Shown piece after piece: positions 1 to 8,990 of a stretch of 64,000 bases of DNA. Position 1 is the first letter of the stretch. Each line of letters starts with the position of its first letter. The notes below the pieces were generated by a model. It made no database searches, was not told the origin of the DNA, and saw only the letters and a list, made by a program, of their open reading frames with translations. Origin of the DNA: QZLE01 sp033852135 (GTDB lineage Bacteria > Pseudomonadota > Gammaproteobacteria > QZLD01); contig JAWSVB010000004.1 in the NCBI GenBank assembly GCA_033852135.1, positions 221,541-285,540 of the forward strand. Reading direction: 5' to 3'. A program made the translations under genes and the position numbers.

Positions 1-637
1 TTGCTGCTCCAAATGCAGTTTGTAACACCAATTGGCGCGCTGTTTGCTCATCCATTCCCAACTCTTGTGCCGCATTTTCCATAGCTTCCATAATCAAAAA
101 GAAGTATGCAGGGCCGCTACCTGATACTGCTGTTACTGCATCAAGTTGCCTCTCTTCCTGCAACCAAACAGTTGAACCAACCGCACTCAATACCGTATCA
201 GCAAAATCCCGTTGCTGCTTTGAAACCTTATCATTTGCATACATTCCTGTAACACCAGCCTGTACCAAAGCTGGAGTATTTGGCATGGTGCGAACAATAG
301 CCAAATCACCACCAAGCCAGCGAGATATCTCTTTCTCACGAATTCCAGCTGCGATAGAAACAACCAGCGGTTTATGAAGCTGTACTGCCTCAAGCATATC
401 TTGCAATACAGTTCGAAATACCTGTGGTTTCACTGCTAAAACAACACAGGATGATTTTTCAACCAATTCAGCATTACTTGAAACTGGACATATACCAAAA
501 TCTTGCTGCATTTTTTGTAACTTATCCTGATCCAAATCAGTAACAAAAATCGAATCAGGAGAAAAACCGCTAGATACCAAGCCTCCGATTATACTTGCAG
601 CCATATTGCCGCCACCGACAAACCCTATTGTTTTCAT
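1..637 (-). CDS. proC: Pyrroline-5-carboxylate reductase (ProC), C-terminus outside window
   Basis: Read on the minus strand from an ATG at 635-637, this frame stays open to the window edge (about 212 codons). It starts with the Rossmann motif GFVGGGNMA, and further in has VRTMPNTPA and AVSGSGPAYFF, which are typical of ProC. The enzyme reduces pyrroline-5-carboxylate to proline with NAD(P)H in the cytoplasm. Family members are about 270 residues, so roughly 60 residues are missing beyond position 1. The gene follows yggS with a 1-nt gap, suggesting one transcript. Function is clear from the motifs; the downstream end cannot be seen. Confidence 0.95.
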   Translation of the reverse strand, partial: MKTIGFVGGGNMAASIIGGLVSSGFSPDSIFVTDLDQDKLQKMQQDFGICPVSSNAELVEKSSCVVLAVKPQVFRTVLQDMLEAVQLHKPLVVSIAAGIREKEISRWLGGDLAIVRTMPNTPALVQAGVTGMYANDKVSKQQRDFADTVLSAVGSTVWLQEERQLDAVTAVSGSGPAYFFLIMEAMENAAQELGMDEQTARQLVLQTAFGAA

Positions 638-638
638 C

Positions 639-1328
639 CTATTTTGTCCTTCGCGTTCCAAATATTGCAGTTCCAACCCTAACCATAGTAGATCCTTCAG
701 CAACAGCACTCTCAAGATCATCTGACATCCCCATCGATAGGGTGTCAAGACCATAGCCCTCTTGGTTAAGCTCTTCAAATTTTGTTCGTATCTTAGAAAA
801 ATTTTGCCTCTGTAAATTCACATCTAAAGTAGGCTCAGGGATTGCCATCAAGCCTCTTAACTTAATACCCGACATATTTTGCAGCAATTTTGCTAGGCCA
901 ACAACATCATCCAAATTAACACCTGACTTAGTTTCTTCATTGCTGACATTAACCTGAATACATACATTTAATGGCATCTTGCCTTCAGGTCGCTGATCAC
1001 TAAGGCGTTGCGCAATTTTCTCTCTATCAACACTATGTACCCAATCAAAATTTTCAGCGATCTGCCGGGTTTTATTGGACTGCACTGGACCAATAAAATG
1101 CCACTCTAAAGGATATTCTTTTAATTCATCAATTTTTGGTACTGCATGTTGCAGATAATTTTCACCAAAACTGGTTTGACCATGTAAATGGGCAGAAATT
1201 ATTGATTCTGCGGGATGAGTTTTACTCACAGCAAGCAAAGTCACAGAATCTTTATCTCGTCCAAATTTAGACTCGGCAGCTCTGATTCTTGTAATTACCG
1301 CATCCAGGCGTTGATTAATATTCGACAT
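639..1328 (-). CDS. yggS: YggS/PROSC family PLP homeostasis protein
   Basis: A 229-residue single-domain protein with the fold-type III PLP-binding start LLAVSKTHP, in which the lysine (about residue 36) is the expected Schiff-base residue. It also has the family motifs FGENYLQ, WHFIGPVQSNK and LSMGMSDDLESA near the C-terminus. YggS proteins carry pyridoxal phosphate without known enzymatic activity and buffer the vitamin B6 pool. The stop lies 1 nt before the proC start, the common yggS-proC pair. The upstream 169-nt gap is shared with the divergent pilT and probably holds both promoters. Confidence 0.93.
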   Translation of the reverse strand: MSNINQRLDAVITRIRAAESKFGRDKDSVTLLAVSKTHPAESIISAHLHGQTSFGENYLQHAVPKIDELKEYPLEWHFIGPVQSNKTRQIAENFDWVHSVDREKIAQRLSDQRPEGKMPLNVCIQVNVSNEETKSGVNLDDVVGLAKLLQNMSGIKLRGLMAIPEPTLDVNLQRQNFSKIRTKFEELNQEGYGLDTLSMGMSDDLESAVAEGSTMVRVGTAIFGTRRTK

Positions 1329-1497
1329 AGCGTTATGTTACAGGTAAATAATATGGTCATTTTGTTAAAAACATGACATTTATGAAAAAAATAATTACTT
1401 TCGAGCAATTTTAAAAGCGAAATGCCTAATTTGCTCTAAAATAAATATAAGAACGATTTTATATTATCTACAAGCAGCAAAAAATAGATAGGGGAAT

Positions 1498-2538
1498 ATG
1501 ATGGATATTTCTGATTTACTCGCATTTGGTGTCAAAAATGGTGCTTCTGATTTGCACCTATCATCTGGCTTACCGCCAATGATTCGCGTTGACGGCGATG
1601 TGCGCAGAATCAATGTCCCAGTGATGGAACATAAGCAGGTCCATGGCCTGATATATGACATCATGAATGATAAACAAAGAAAAGATTATGAAGAGTTCCT
1701 TGAAACTGACTTCTCATTCGAAATTCCTGGCCTTGCGCGCTTTCGTGTTAATGCATTTAACCAAGACAGAGGCGCAGCAGCTGTATTTAGAACCATTCCA
1801 TCGAATGTTCTATCCCTTGATGACCTAGCAGCTCCAGATGTATTTAGAGATGTGTGCCAGCAAGCACGCGGACTTGTATTGGTCACAGGACCTACTGGCT
1901 CAGGAAAGTCAACAACACTTGCTGCCATGATTGACTTCATCAATGACAACAAATACGAACATATTCTTACCATTGAAGATCCAATCGAATTTGTACATAA
2001 AAGTAAGAAGTGTCTACTAAATCAGCGTGAAGTACATCGTGATACCCATGGCTTTAATGAGGCTTTACGTTCAGCATTAAGAGAAGACCCAGATATCGTC
2101 CTTGTTGGTGAGCTGCGTGACTTAGAAACAATTCGCCTCGCTCTAACTGCTGCTGAAACAGGACACTTAGTTTTTGCTACCCTACATACAAGTTCTGCTG
2201 CCAAAACCATTGACCGTATTGTTGATGTATTCCCAGCTGCTGAGAAATCCATGGTTAGATCTATGCTTTCAGAATCATTAAAAGCCGTTGTAGCACAAAC
2301 ACTATTGAAAAAAGTTGGCGGAGGTAGAATCGCTGCCCACGAAATCATGATTGGTACCCCAGCAATTAGAAACCTTATTCGTGAAGATAAGATTGCGCAG
2401 ATGTATTCAGCAATCCAGACTGGTCAATCTGCTGGCATGCAAACTCTTGATCAAAATCTGCTAGAGCTTGTAAGGCAGGGTATAGTAAGTCGTCTTGATG
2501 CAAAATCAAGAGCGCAAAACAAAGATCTGTTTAACTAA
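1498..2538 (+). CDS. pilT: Type IV pilus retraction ATPase PilT
   Basis: A 346-residue hexameric ATPase of the GspE/PilT superfamily that drives pilus depolymerisation and twitching at the inner-membrane base of the pilus. Visible motifs: N-terminal GASDLHLSSGLPPMIRVDG, Walker A GPTGSGKST at about 131-139, DP-containing Asp box ITIEDPIEF, Walker B region LVGELRDLETI, and the C-terminal PilT signature AIRNLIRED needed for retraction in characterised homologues. Two ATGs are adjacent (1498 and 1501); the AGGGG ribosome site just upstream suits either. It is followed by pilU after 26 nt and is divergent from yggS-proC, the usual gammaproteobacterial arrangement. Confidence 0.97.
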   Translation: MMDISDLLAFGVKNGASDLHLSSGLPPMIRVDGDVRRINVPVMEHKQVHGLIYDIMNDKQRKDYEEFLETDFSFEIPGLARFRVNAFNQDRGAAAVFRTIPSNVLSLDDLAAPDVFRDVCQQARGLVLVTGPTGSGKSTTLAAMIDFINDNKYEHILTIEDPIEFVHKSKKCLLNQREVHRDTHGFNEALRSALREDPDIVLVGELRDLETIRLALTAAETGHLVFATLHTSSAAKTIDRIVDVFPAAEKSMVRSMLSESLKAVVAQTLLKKVGGGRIAAHEIMIGTPAIRNLIREDKIAQMYSAIQTGQSAGMQTLDQNLLELVRQGIVSRLDAKSRAQNKDLFN

Positions 2539-2564
2539 TTCAATAAAAGTAGCAAGGATCTATT

Positions 2565-3698
2565 ATGGACTTTAATTCACTACTAGCATTAATGCTAAAA
2601 AAGAATGCATCGGACATGTTCATTACAGCTGGAATGCCACCTAGCTTAAAAATAGCCGGTAGAGTTGTGCCTGTTACTCAGCGTAAGCTAACGCCAGAAC
2701 AAACCTATACCACCATAATGGCCATAATGACTCCTGACCAACAGGAAGAGTTTGAAGTTACTCGCGAATGCAACTTTGCCATCAGCGCAAAAAATATTGG
2801 CCGCTTCCGTGTTAGTGCTTTTTACCAAAGAAATAATGCAGGGATGGTTATCCGTCGCATAACTACTAAGATCCCATCAATTGATGAATTAAGCTTACCG
2901 CCAATTCTAAAAGATTTTGCCATGACTCAACGTGGCCTAATTATCTTTGTTGGTGCCACCGGAACTGGTAAATCCACGTCTCTAGCCTCGATGGTTGGCT
3001 TCAGAAATAAGAATAGTACCGGCCACATTATCACTATCGAGGATCCGATTGAATATATTCACTCACATGAAGGGTGTGTTGTTACCCAACGTGAAGTTGG
3101 AATTGATACTGAGTCTTACGATGTAGCCCTAAGAAACACTCTGCGACAAGCTCCAGATGTTATCCTAGTTGGTGAGATCAGACAGCGCGAAACCATGGAT
3201 CATGCTATCGCTTTTGCTGAAACGGGCCACTTATGCTTATCAACACTCCATGCTAACAATGCAAACCAAGCAATGGATAGAATAGTTAACTTTTTCCCAT
3301 CAGACCGACGCGATCAACTGTTCATGGATCTGTCCCTCAATTTAAAAGCCATTATTGCTCAACAATTAATTCCTACCCCAGATGGCAAGGGAAGAGTTGT
3401 CGCCCTTGAGATCCTAGTCAATACCCCACATGTGAGTGATTTAATTAGAAAAGGCGCGGTTAACGAACTTAAGGACATAATGAAACGCTCTAGAGAGCAG
3501 GGGATGCAAACCTTTGATCAACACCTGTTTGAGCTTTATAAGGAAGGTAAGATAGCCTATGAAGATGCTATCAGATATGCTGACTCTGCAAATGAAGTTC
3601 GCTTAATGATTAAACTTGAGTCTTCAGATGGAGATAGATTTGCCTCAACACCTGCTGCATCTGATGGTGACACAGTTATGTCACTTGATGATTATTAG
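2565..3698 (+). CDS. pilU: PilT-like ATPase PilU
   Basis: A 377-residue paralogue of PilT. It has the N-terminal NASDMFITAGMPPS segment, Walker A GATGTGKST, Asp box ITIEDPIEY, HxH-type box STLHANNANQ and the longer C-terminal tail ending in an Asp/Ser-rich stretch, all typical of PilU. In characterised species PilU cooperates with PilT in forceful retraction and is not sufficient alone. It lies 26 nt after pilT with an AAGGA ribosome site, so it is probably co-transcribed. The C-terminal tail (about 40 residues after the ATPase fold) is the expected PilU difference from PilT. Confidence 0.95.
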   Translation: MDFNSLLALMLKKNASDMFITAGMPPSLKIAGRVVPVTQRKLTPEQTYTTIMAIMTPDQQEEFEVTRECNFAISAKNIGRFRVSAFYQRNNAGMVIRRITTKIPSIDELSLPPILKDFAMTQRGLIIFVGATGTGKSTSLASMVGFRNKNSTGHIITIEDPIEYIHSHEGCVVTQREVGIDTESYDVALRNTLRQAPDVILVGEIRQRETMDHAIAFAETGHLCLSTLHANNANQAMDRIVNFFPSDRRDQLFMDLSLNLKAIIAQQLIPTPDGKGRVVALEILVNTPHVSDLIRKGAVNELKDIMKRSREQGMQTFDQHLFELYKEGKIAYEDAIRYADSANEVRLMIKLESSDGDRFASTPAASDGDTVMSLDDY

Positions 3699-3718
3699 AC
3701 TTTATTCCTAAATTTTAT

Positions 3719-3754
3719 GCGCCCTTTATCTGATCTAAGATTACTAAAGGGCGC
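3719..3754. terminator. Hairpin between convergent pilU and cysQ
   Basis: A 10-bp perfect stem, gcgcccttta (3719-3728) with taaagggcgc (3745-3754), and a 16-nt loop. It lies 21 nt after the pilU stop and 22 nt from the cysQ stop. The plus side has no T-run; the minus side continues into an A/T-rich stretch. It probably acts as a shared terminator or 3' end stabiliser for the two converging transcripts. Confidence 0.55.
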
Positions 3755-3775
3755 CAAAAAACTGAATTCTGCAGT

Positions 3776-4627
3776 TTATACTTTAGCCGCTCTTCTTACC
3801 CAACTCCAATCATATTGCGAATCACCAACAACAACAAAATTACTATTCGTAAATGACTCTTTTTGATTATACTTCATCCGCTCTCCATCCAAAGAAAGCA
3901 CTTTACCCCCTGCAACCTCAACCACACATTGAGCTGCAGCAATATCCCATTCCGATGTTGGACCTATCCTCGGATAAAAGTCAGCTTTGCCGTTAGCAAT
4001 CATACAAAATTTCAGTGAACTGCCAACAGAAATCATTTCGATATTTTTCTGTTGATTTATCTCTTCACGTAATTCTTCTGACAGATGTGACTTACTAACC
4101 AAGGTTAATATACTATTTTGAGCGGCTTTTGTTGATATTGATACGGGTTCAAGCTGATTAGGGCCTATTTCAAAAGCACCTAACTCAGCAGCAGCATAAT
4201 AAATTCGCTCTTCAACTGGTTGTCCAACCACTCCTATAATTGGATAGCCATCTTCTATTAAAGCAATATTGACTGTAAATTCCCCATTACGGTTAATAAA
4301 CTCTTTAGTCCCATCTAATGGGTCAACTAACCAGTATGTACGCCAATTCTTTCTTATTTCATATGGTAGATGCGCACCCTCTTCCGATATCATTGGCAAG
4401 TCTGGCTGCAGTTTCATCAAACCTGCACTAATTATCTCATGTGCTTTTTTATCTGCTTTAGTTAAGGGGCTATTATCACTTTTCCGTTCTACCTGAATAT
4501 CATTTTGATAAATATTAATAACCGCCTTACCAGCCTGCTCGACCAAAATTAACAAACCATCTAGAAGTTCTTTCTTTCTTTCTTTTGAAAACATTGTATT
4601 TGCCTTTAGTATTCTTTTTTCTTCCAT
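3776..4627 (-). CDS. cysQ: 3'(2'),5'-bisphosphate nucleotidase CysQ
   Basis: A 283-residue member of the inositol-monophosphatase fold. The metal-binding motif DPLDGTKEF and the second motif WDIAAAQCVVEVAGG mark the CysQ subgroup, which hydrolyses 3'-phosphoadenosine 5'-phosphate to AMP and recycles the by-product of sulfate assimilation. ISEEG just before the DPLDG motif supplies the other metal ligand. The frame opens at 4627, 3 nt after the nudix stop; an internal ATG at 4594 with an AAAGG site gives a length closer to family norms, so the start is uncertain. It appears to be the last gene of aroK-aroB-nudix-cysQ. Confidence 0.92.
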   Translation of the reverse strand: MEEKRILKANTMFSKERKKELLDGLLILVEQAGKAVINIYQNDIQVERKSDNSPLTKADKKAHEIISAGLMKLQPDLPMISEEGAHLPYEIRKNWRTYWLVDPLDGTKEFINRNGEFTVNIALIEDGYPIIGVVGQPVEERIYYAAAELGAFEIGPNQLEPVSISTKAAQNSILTLVSKSHLSEELREEINQQKNIEMISVGSSLKFCMIANGKADFYPRIGPTSEWDIAAAQCVVEVAGGKVLSLDGERMKYNQKESFTNSNFVVVGDSQYDWSWVRRAAKV

Positions 4628-4630
4628 ATA

Positions 4631-5062
4631 TCAAAGGTCTTTCCCATTGATCACTTTCTGAGCCCAGTTGATCACTGATATAACCCTGGGAGAACACATT
4701 TTAATTGCCTGTTCAAATGTCACCCAGTCAGATTCAACATGTTCAGGGCAACCCAACTCTGGATTAATTGGTAATTCAATATCTATTTGTTCTGTAGTAG
4801 CAATATAGTATCTCGCTACCTTCCCACCACGATATGGACCAGTTTCAAAAAACACTTCCCCCCATTCAAAATCTAACTCTGAGATTGTAGTTTCCTCTTG
4901 AACCTCGCGCAGAGCCGCTTCAAGTTCAGTCTCGCCAATCTCTTGCATCCCTTTTGGAAAATCCCAGTACTGATAAGCTCTCAACAATAGCAGATATAGC
5001 TGCGCAGATTCCTTATCTCTGCGCAACACAACCACTCCAGCAGAAAGCCTTCGAGTTCCCAT
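4631..5062 (-). CDS. Nudix hydrolase, Ap4A-hydrolase-like
   Basis: A 143-residue protein with a Nudix box (GMQEIGETELEAAL...REVQEET, about residues 38-60), whose REVQEET core carries the Mg2+-binding glutamates. The preceding YWDFPKG and the later GGKVARYYIA resemble the diadenosine tetraphosphate hydrolase group, so asymmetric dinucleoside-polyphosphate cleavage is the likeliest activity, though Nudix substrate assignment from sequence is weak. It starts 1 nt after the aroB stop and ends 3 nt before the cysQ start, indicating an operon with possible translational coupling. Confidence 0.85.
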   Translation of the reverse strand: MGTRRLSAGVVVLRRDKESAQLYLLLLRAYQYWDFPKGMQEIGETELEAALREVQEETTISELDFEWGEVFFETGPYRGGKVARYYIATTEQIDIELPINPELGCPEHVESDWVTFEQAIKMCSPRVISVINWAQKVINGKDL

Positions 5063-5063
5063 A

Positions 5064-6149
5064 CTAATTTACACAATACTGTTTAAGAGTTTGCTGAAAA
5101 GTATCTGAGCTATATTGATCTACAACGACGCCTTTCCCTAAACCTTTAATCAAAACCAACCGAACGACACCATCAAGCACCTTCTTATCTGCCTGCATCA
5201 ACTTTACAAAGTCTTCTTGCACCATTTGATCTGGAACAGTAGTTGGCAACCCTGCTCGTTTTAACAGTTCAACCCCTCTTCTTTCAGTCTTCTCATCAAT
5301 CCAGCCCATAAGCCTAGACATAGTCAAAGCCATACACATTCCTGTAGATATAGCCTCCCCATGAAGCCAACTTGTATAACCAGTAAAAGTTTCTATGGCA
5401 TGGCCGAATGTATGACCAAAGTTCAGCAGTGCTCGAATTCCATGTTCATGCTCATCCTTTTCTACCACTTCTGCTTTTATCTGGCATGATTTATGGACTG
5501 CATATTCAAGGGCTTCATAATCTCGCGATAAAAGTTTATCAAGATTATTCTCAAGCCAGTTGTAAAAATCATTATCGTAGATAAAGCCATACTTAATAAC
5601 TTCAGCGATTCCTGCTTTTAATTCACGATCCTCCAAAGTATCAAGCGTTGCTATATCTGCAATAACCGCCTGTGGCTGATAAAAAGCCCCTATCATATTC
5701 TTACCTAATGGATGATTCACTCCAGTTTTACCACCAACTGAAGAATCAACTTGAGACAATAAAGTTGTTGGCACTTGAATAAACTGAACTCCACGACGAT
5801 AACAAGCAGCAGCAAACCCAGTCATATCCCCAACTACACCACCTCCTAAAGCTATTAGCGTAGTTTTGCGGTCATAGTTATTAGCCATTAACTCATCAAA
5901 AATTTTATTAACCGTGTCTAAATTTTTATAACTTTCTCCATCTGGTAGCACAGTTTCAGATACTAACTTATCACTCCCATTCAACCCTTTCTTAAGCTTC
6001 TCTATATATAGAAGGGCTACGGTTTCATTACTGACTATCATCACCTGCTTGCCACTGATATATGGCAACAGATACTCTGCTATAAAAATATCTTTCCCAA
6101 TAAATATTGGGTAACTTCTATCTCCAAGATCAACCTTTAACGTTCTCAT
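5064..6149 (-). CDS. aroB: 3-dehydroquinate synthase AroB
   Basis: A 361-residue NAD- and metal-dependent enzyme that converts DAHP to 3-dehydroquinate, step two of the shikimate pathway. Motifs include the NAD-binding ALGGGVVGDMTGF, the substrate/metal region VDSSVGGKTGVNHPLGKNMIGAFYQP, LKAGIAEVIKYG, and NFGHTFGHAIE with the metal-binding histidines. Length matches the family (about 360). It follows aroK with a 7-nt gap; aroK-aroB behind pilQ is a classical gammaproteobacterial order, but here damX is absent and a nudix and cysQ gene follow instead. Confidence 0.97.
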   Translation of the reverse strand: MRTLKVDLGDRSYPIFIGKDIFIAEYLLPYISGKQVMIVSNETVALLYIEKLKKGLNGSDKLVSETVLPDGESYKNLDTVNKIFDELMANNYDRKTTLIALGGGVVGDMTGFAAACYRRGVQFIQVPTTLLSQVDSSVGGKTGVNHPLGKNMIGAFYQPQAVIADIATLDTLEDRELKAGIAEVIKYGFIYDNDFYNWLENNLDKLLSRDYEALEYAVHKSCQIKAEVVEKDEHEHGIRALLNFGHTFGHAIETFTGYTSWLHGEAISTGMCMALTMSRLMGWIDEKTERRGVELLKRAGLPTTVPDQMVQEDFVKLMQADKKVLDGVVRLVLIKGLGKGVVVDQYSSDTFQQTLKQYCVN

Positions 6150-6156
6150 ACTCTTC

Positions 6157-6669
6157 TCAAATATATCTTTTAAGCTTCATTTCAATATCTGCTAAAACTG
6201 CATCAATCCCATTTCCATCTGTTACAACTACAATATCAGCTAACTCTTCATATAGTGGTGATCTAGCCTCATACAGCTCTTCCAGTCTCTTACGCGGATC
6301 TTCTGTCTGCAGCAACGGTCTATTTTTATCTTTTTTGGTACGTAACATTTGCTGCTCGACAGATGTTTTCAAATAAATTGTGGTGCTGTGCTGTGCAATA
6401 TTTTCTCTGTTCTCAGGCTTAATAACTGCGCCACCTCCTGTTGCCAACACAATATCACCTTCTCCACTTAATAAGTCTCTTATAGAACTTATTTCCCGTT
6501 TTCTAAACCCTTCTTCACCCTCTGTTTCAAATATATACGGTATATCAACACCTGTTCGACGCTGAATATCCCGATCACTATCTTCGAACCTTATTCCTAG
6601 CTTATGCGCTAAACGGCTACCGATGGTAGTTTTACCTGAACCCATCGGGCCAACTATACAAATCTTCAT
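6157..6669 (-). CDS. aroK: Shikimate kinase AroK
   Basis: A 170-residue P-loop kinase that phosphorylates shikimate with ATP. Visible: Walker A GPMGSGKTTIG (about residues 7-17), the shikimate-binding DSDRDIQRRTG, FRKRE, and ATGGGAV, followed by the lid-region RPLL. Its length and motifs are typical. It begins a unit of four closely spaced genes (aroK, aroB, nudix, cysQ). It is separated from pilQ by 146 nt that contain a strong terminator, so it probably has its own promoter in that gap. Confidence 0.96.
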   Translation of the reverse strand: MKICIVGPMGSGKTTIGSRLAHKLGIRFEDSDRDIQRRTGVDIPYIFETEGEEGFRKREISSIRDLLSGEGDIVLATGGGAVIKPENRENIAQHSTTIYLKTSVEQQMLRTKKDKNRPLLQTEDPRKRLEELYEARSPLYEELADIVVVTDGNGIDAVLADIEMKLKRYI

Positions 6670-6773
6670 AACGTTTATTTACAACCAATTCTCTACAGTA
6701 CTTATTATATTCTACTCTAGGCCATTTATTTCATAAAGGAACAGCAACCTTAAGTTCATATGTCTATAACCAG

Positions 6774-6797
6774 AAAAAGGCGCATCAGCGCCTTTTT
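6774..6797 (-). terminator. Rho-independent terminator downstream of pilQ
   Basis: Perfect 10-bp stem aaaaaggcgc (6774-6783), loop atca, gcgccttttt (6788-6797). Read on the minus strand it ends in TTTTT and lies 19 nt after the pilQ stop, so it should end the pilMNOPQ transcript before aroK. The symmetrical A/T ends mean it could also work on the other strand. Confidence 0.8.
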
Positions 6798-6815
6798 CTA
6801 AAGTCCAAACTAAAC

Positions 6816-8966
6816 TTAAAGAGAAACTTTCATATCACTCTTAAGTATCTTTGGGGTTATAAAAATAAGCAGTTCAGATCTTTCATCTTTCTTAGATGTA
6901 GAACTAAACAACTTACCAACAACTGGAATATCACCTAATAAAGGAACTTTTGTATCAGTATCAATTCTTTCCTGCTCGTAAATACCACCAAGAACGACTG
7001 TCTCACCATTATCAACCAATACCTGGGTACTAACCTCGCTAGTATCAATACTAGGAACATCTTTATAGACTTTTCCAACACTATCTTTCGAAACGTTTAG
7101 ATCCATAATAACCCTATCATTTGGCGTAATCTGTGGTGTAACCTCCAATTTCATTACAGCCTCTTTAAACTGAACTGATGTTGCTCCACTAGAAGTTTTT
7201 TCCTCATAAGCAACTTCAGTACCCTGCTTAATTATTGCTGTATGCTGATCAGAAGTAATAACTCGAGGACTTGATACTATTTCTCCTTTCCCTTCGATCT
7301 CCATTGCCGAAAGCTCTAATTGCAACAGATATGAGCCAATCTTTCCAATAGCCAACCCCATTGATCCTACCGCACCTGATGCAGGCAAATCAACCAGTAA
7401 TCCCTGGTTATCATCATCACCTACAAATGAAGGATAACCTGTTCCCCAGTTAGTAAACCCTGGGCGCGTTCCTCCTGCTGCCACACCATTCTCACCTGGC
7501 ACACCAAAGTTCTTTTGTCCAGAAACACCAAACTGTACACCAATATTTCTAGAAAAATCATTATTCGCAATAACAATTCTCGACTCAATCAAAACCTGTT
7601 GCACTGGGATATCAAGCTTGGTTATCATCTTGCGTGCTTCAACTAACACATCCGCAGTATCTCTAATCATAAGTACATTGGTCCGTGCATCTACAGTTGC
7701 ACTTCCGCGAACTGAAAGAAGCGAACCTCCACCTTCTCCAGCTGAACTTAGAAGTGAAGCAATATCACCAGCTTTAGCATAGTTAATCTCAATAAACTCT
7801 GTACGTAGCGGGGCAAGCTCTTCAATTTGCTTTTGTGATTGTAGCTCTAACTTTTCTCTTGAAGCTAATTCTTCTGATGGAGCAATCAAAATCACGTTGC
7901 CATTTTGCCGCATTGACAACCCTTTTGTTTTAAGAATTATATCAAGCGCTTGATCCCAAGGTACATTTTGCAATCTAAGGGTTAAACTTCCTGAAACTGT
8001 ATCGCTCACCACGACATTCATCCCAGTAAAATCAGCTATTAACTGCAACACCGCTCTAACTTCGATATTTTGGAAGTTTAAAGTTAATCTATCTCCAGTA
8101 AATACTGCATTCTCACGTTCTATATCCTCTTTCTCATCTTTAGTCAACGGGCGGAGCTCTATTGTCAACAATTTATCCGATTGATACGCAAGCTGTTCAT
8201 AAAATTCAGTAGCTGGTGTTATAACAATTCTTGTATTCCCATCCCTCATACCAGTATCAATAGTTTTTACCGGAGTACCAAAGTCTAATACATCTAATCT
8301 TTTAATTAATTCTGCAGGAACTTGTGTCTCTGCAAAATCAACAACAACTTGACCAGCCTCACTTCGCACATCAACTGGCACAGTTACATCAGACAGAGAT
8401 ATTATGACTCGCCCTTCACCTGACTCCCCCCTTCTAAAATCAATATATTCTACATGGGAGCCATCTACTTTATTTACAATTTTAGCAGAAACTGACTCGG
8501 TTTCTGACTTTGCCGTCACCTCTTGAGTTGCAGGTTTTATTGAATCTGATCTACCAAGTATTAAAATAACCTTATTTCCTTGAGTTACCAGTGAGTATGG
8601 GGCCTGCTCAGCCAAATAAACCACTGCTCTAGTTCTCCCACCTGCCTCAGCAGTGGTAACCTTTTGGGCAACACCAACACCAATATCCAGCGACTTTTTT
8701 CCTAACTTATTTACTGTACCAATAAAATCAACGGATATTCGAGCAGGGTTATCTATAGTAAAGCTATTCGGCTCACCCTCTATAGGAGAACTTAGTTCAA
8801 ACACCACCTGCACCCTTTCTCCAGATAGTGATGATACCGAGATATCCTTTAACTCATTTGCATTTGCAGCACTGCTTAGCAGAACCCCTAGCAATAAAGC
8901 TAAACTATTAGCACACATCCTGTTAACTGGACTCAGCCTTGTTAGTATATTTGACCATCTTTTCAT
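6816..8966 (-). CDS. pilQ: Type IV pilus secretin PilQ
   Basis: A 716-residue outer-membrane secretin that forms the pore through which the pilus fibre leaves the cell. Order: N-terminal signal segment (hydrophobic LALLLGVLLSSAANA, cleavage near residue 37), two AMIN-type beta domains (about 40-270) that bind peptidoglycan, a secretin/TonB short domain (about 290-365, with VPWDQALDIILKTKGL), an N1/NolW-like domain (about 390-460), and the secretin core ending in LLIFITPKIL. The core has the conserved IVSSPRVITSDQ and VPLLGDIPVVGKLF segments. It is the last gene of pilMNOPQ, 24 nt after pilP. Confidence 0.96.
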   Translation of the reverse strand: MKRWSNILTRLSPVNRMCANSLALLLGVLLSSAANANELKDISVSSLSGERVQVVFELSSPIEGEPNSFTIDNPARISVDFIGTVNKLGKKSLDIGVGVAQKVTTAEAGGRTRAVVYLAEQAPYSLVTQGNKVILILGRSDSIKPATQEVTAKSETESVSAKIVNKVDGSHVEYIDFRRGESGEGRVIISLSDVTVPVDVRSEAGQVVVDFAETQVPAELIKRLDVLDFGTPVKTIDTGMRDGNTRIVITPATEFYEQLAYQSDKLLTIELRPLTKDEKEDIERENAVFTGDRLTLNFQNIEVRAVLQLIADFTGMNVVVSDTVSGSLTLRLQNVPWDQALDIILKTKGLSMRQNGNVILIAPSEELASREKLELQSQKQIEELAPLRTEFIEINYAKAGDIASLLSSAGEGGGSLLSVRGSATVDARTNVLMIRDTADVLVEARKMITKLDIPVQQVLIESRIVIANNDFSRNIGVQFGVSGQKNFGVPGENGVAAGGTRPGFTNWGTGYPSFVGDDDNQGLLVDLPASGAVGSMGLAIGKIGSYLLQLELSAMEIEGKGEIVSSPRVITSDQHTAIIKQGTEVAYEEKTSSGATSVQFKEAVMKLEVTPQITPNDRVIMDLNVSKDSVGKVYKDVPSIDTSEVSTQVLVDNGETVVLGGIYEQERIDTDTKVPLLGDIPVVGKLFSSTSKKDERSELLIFITPKILKSDMKVSL

Positions 8967-8990
8967 TATTTTATCCTCGCCGGAATTTTC

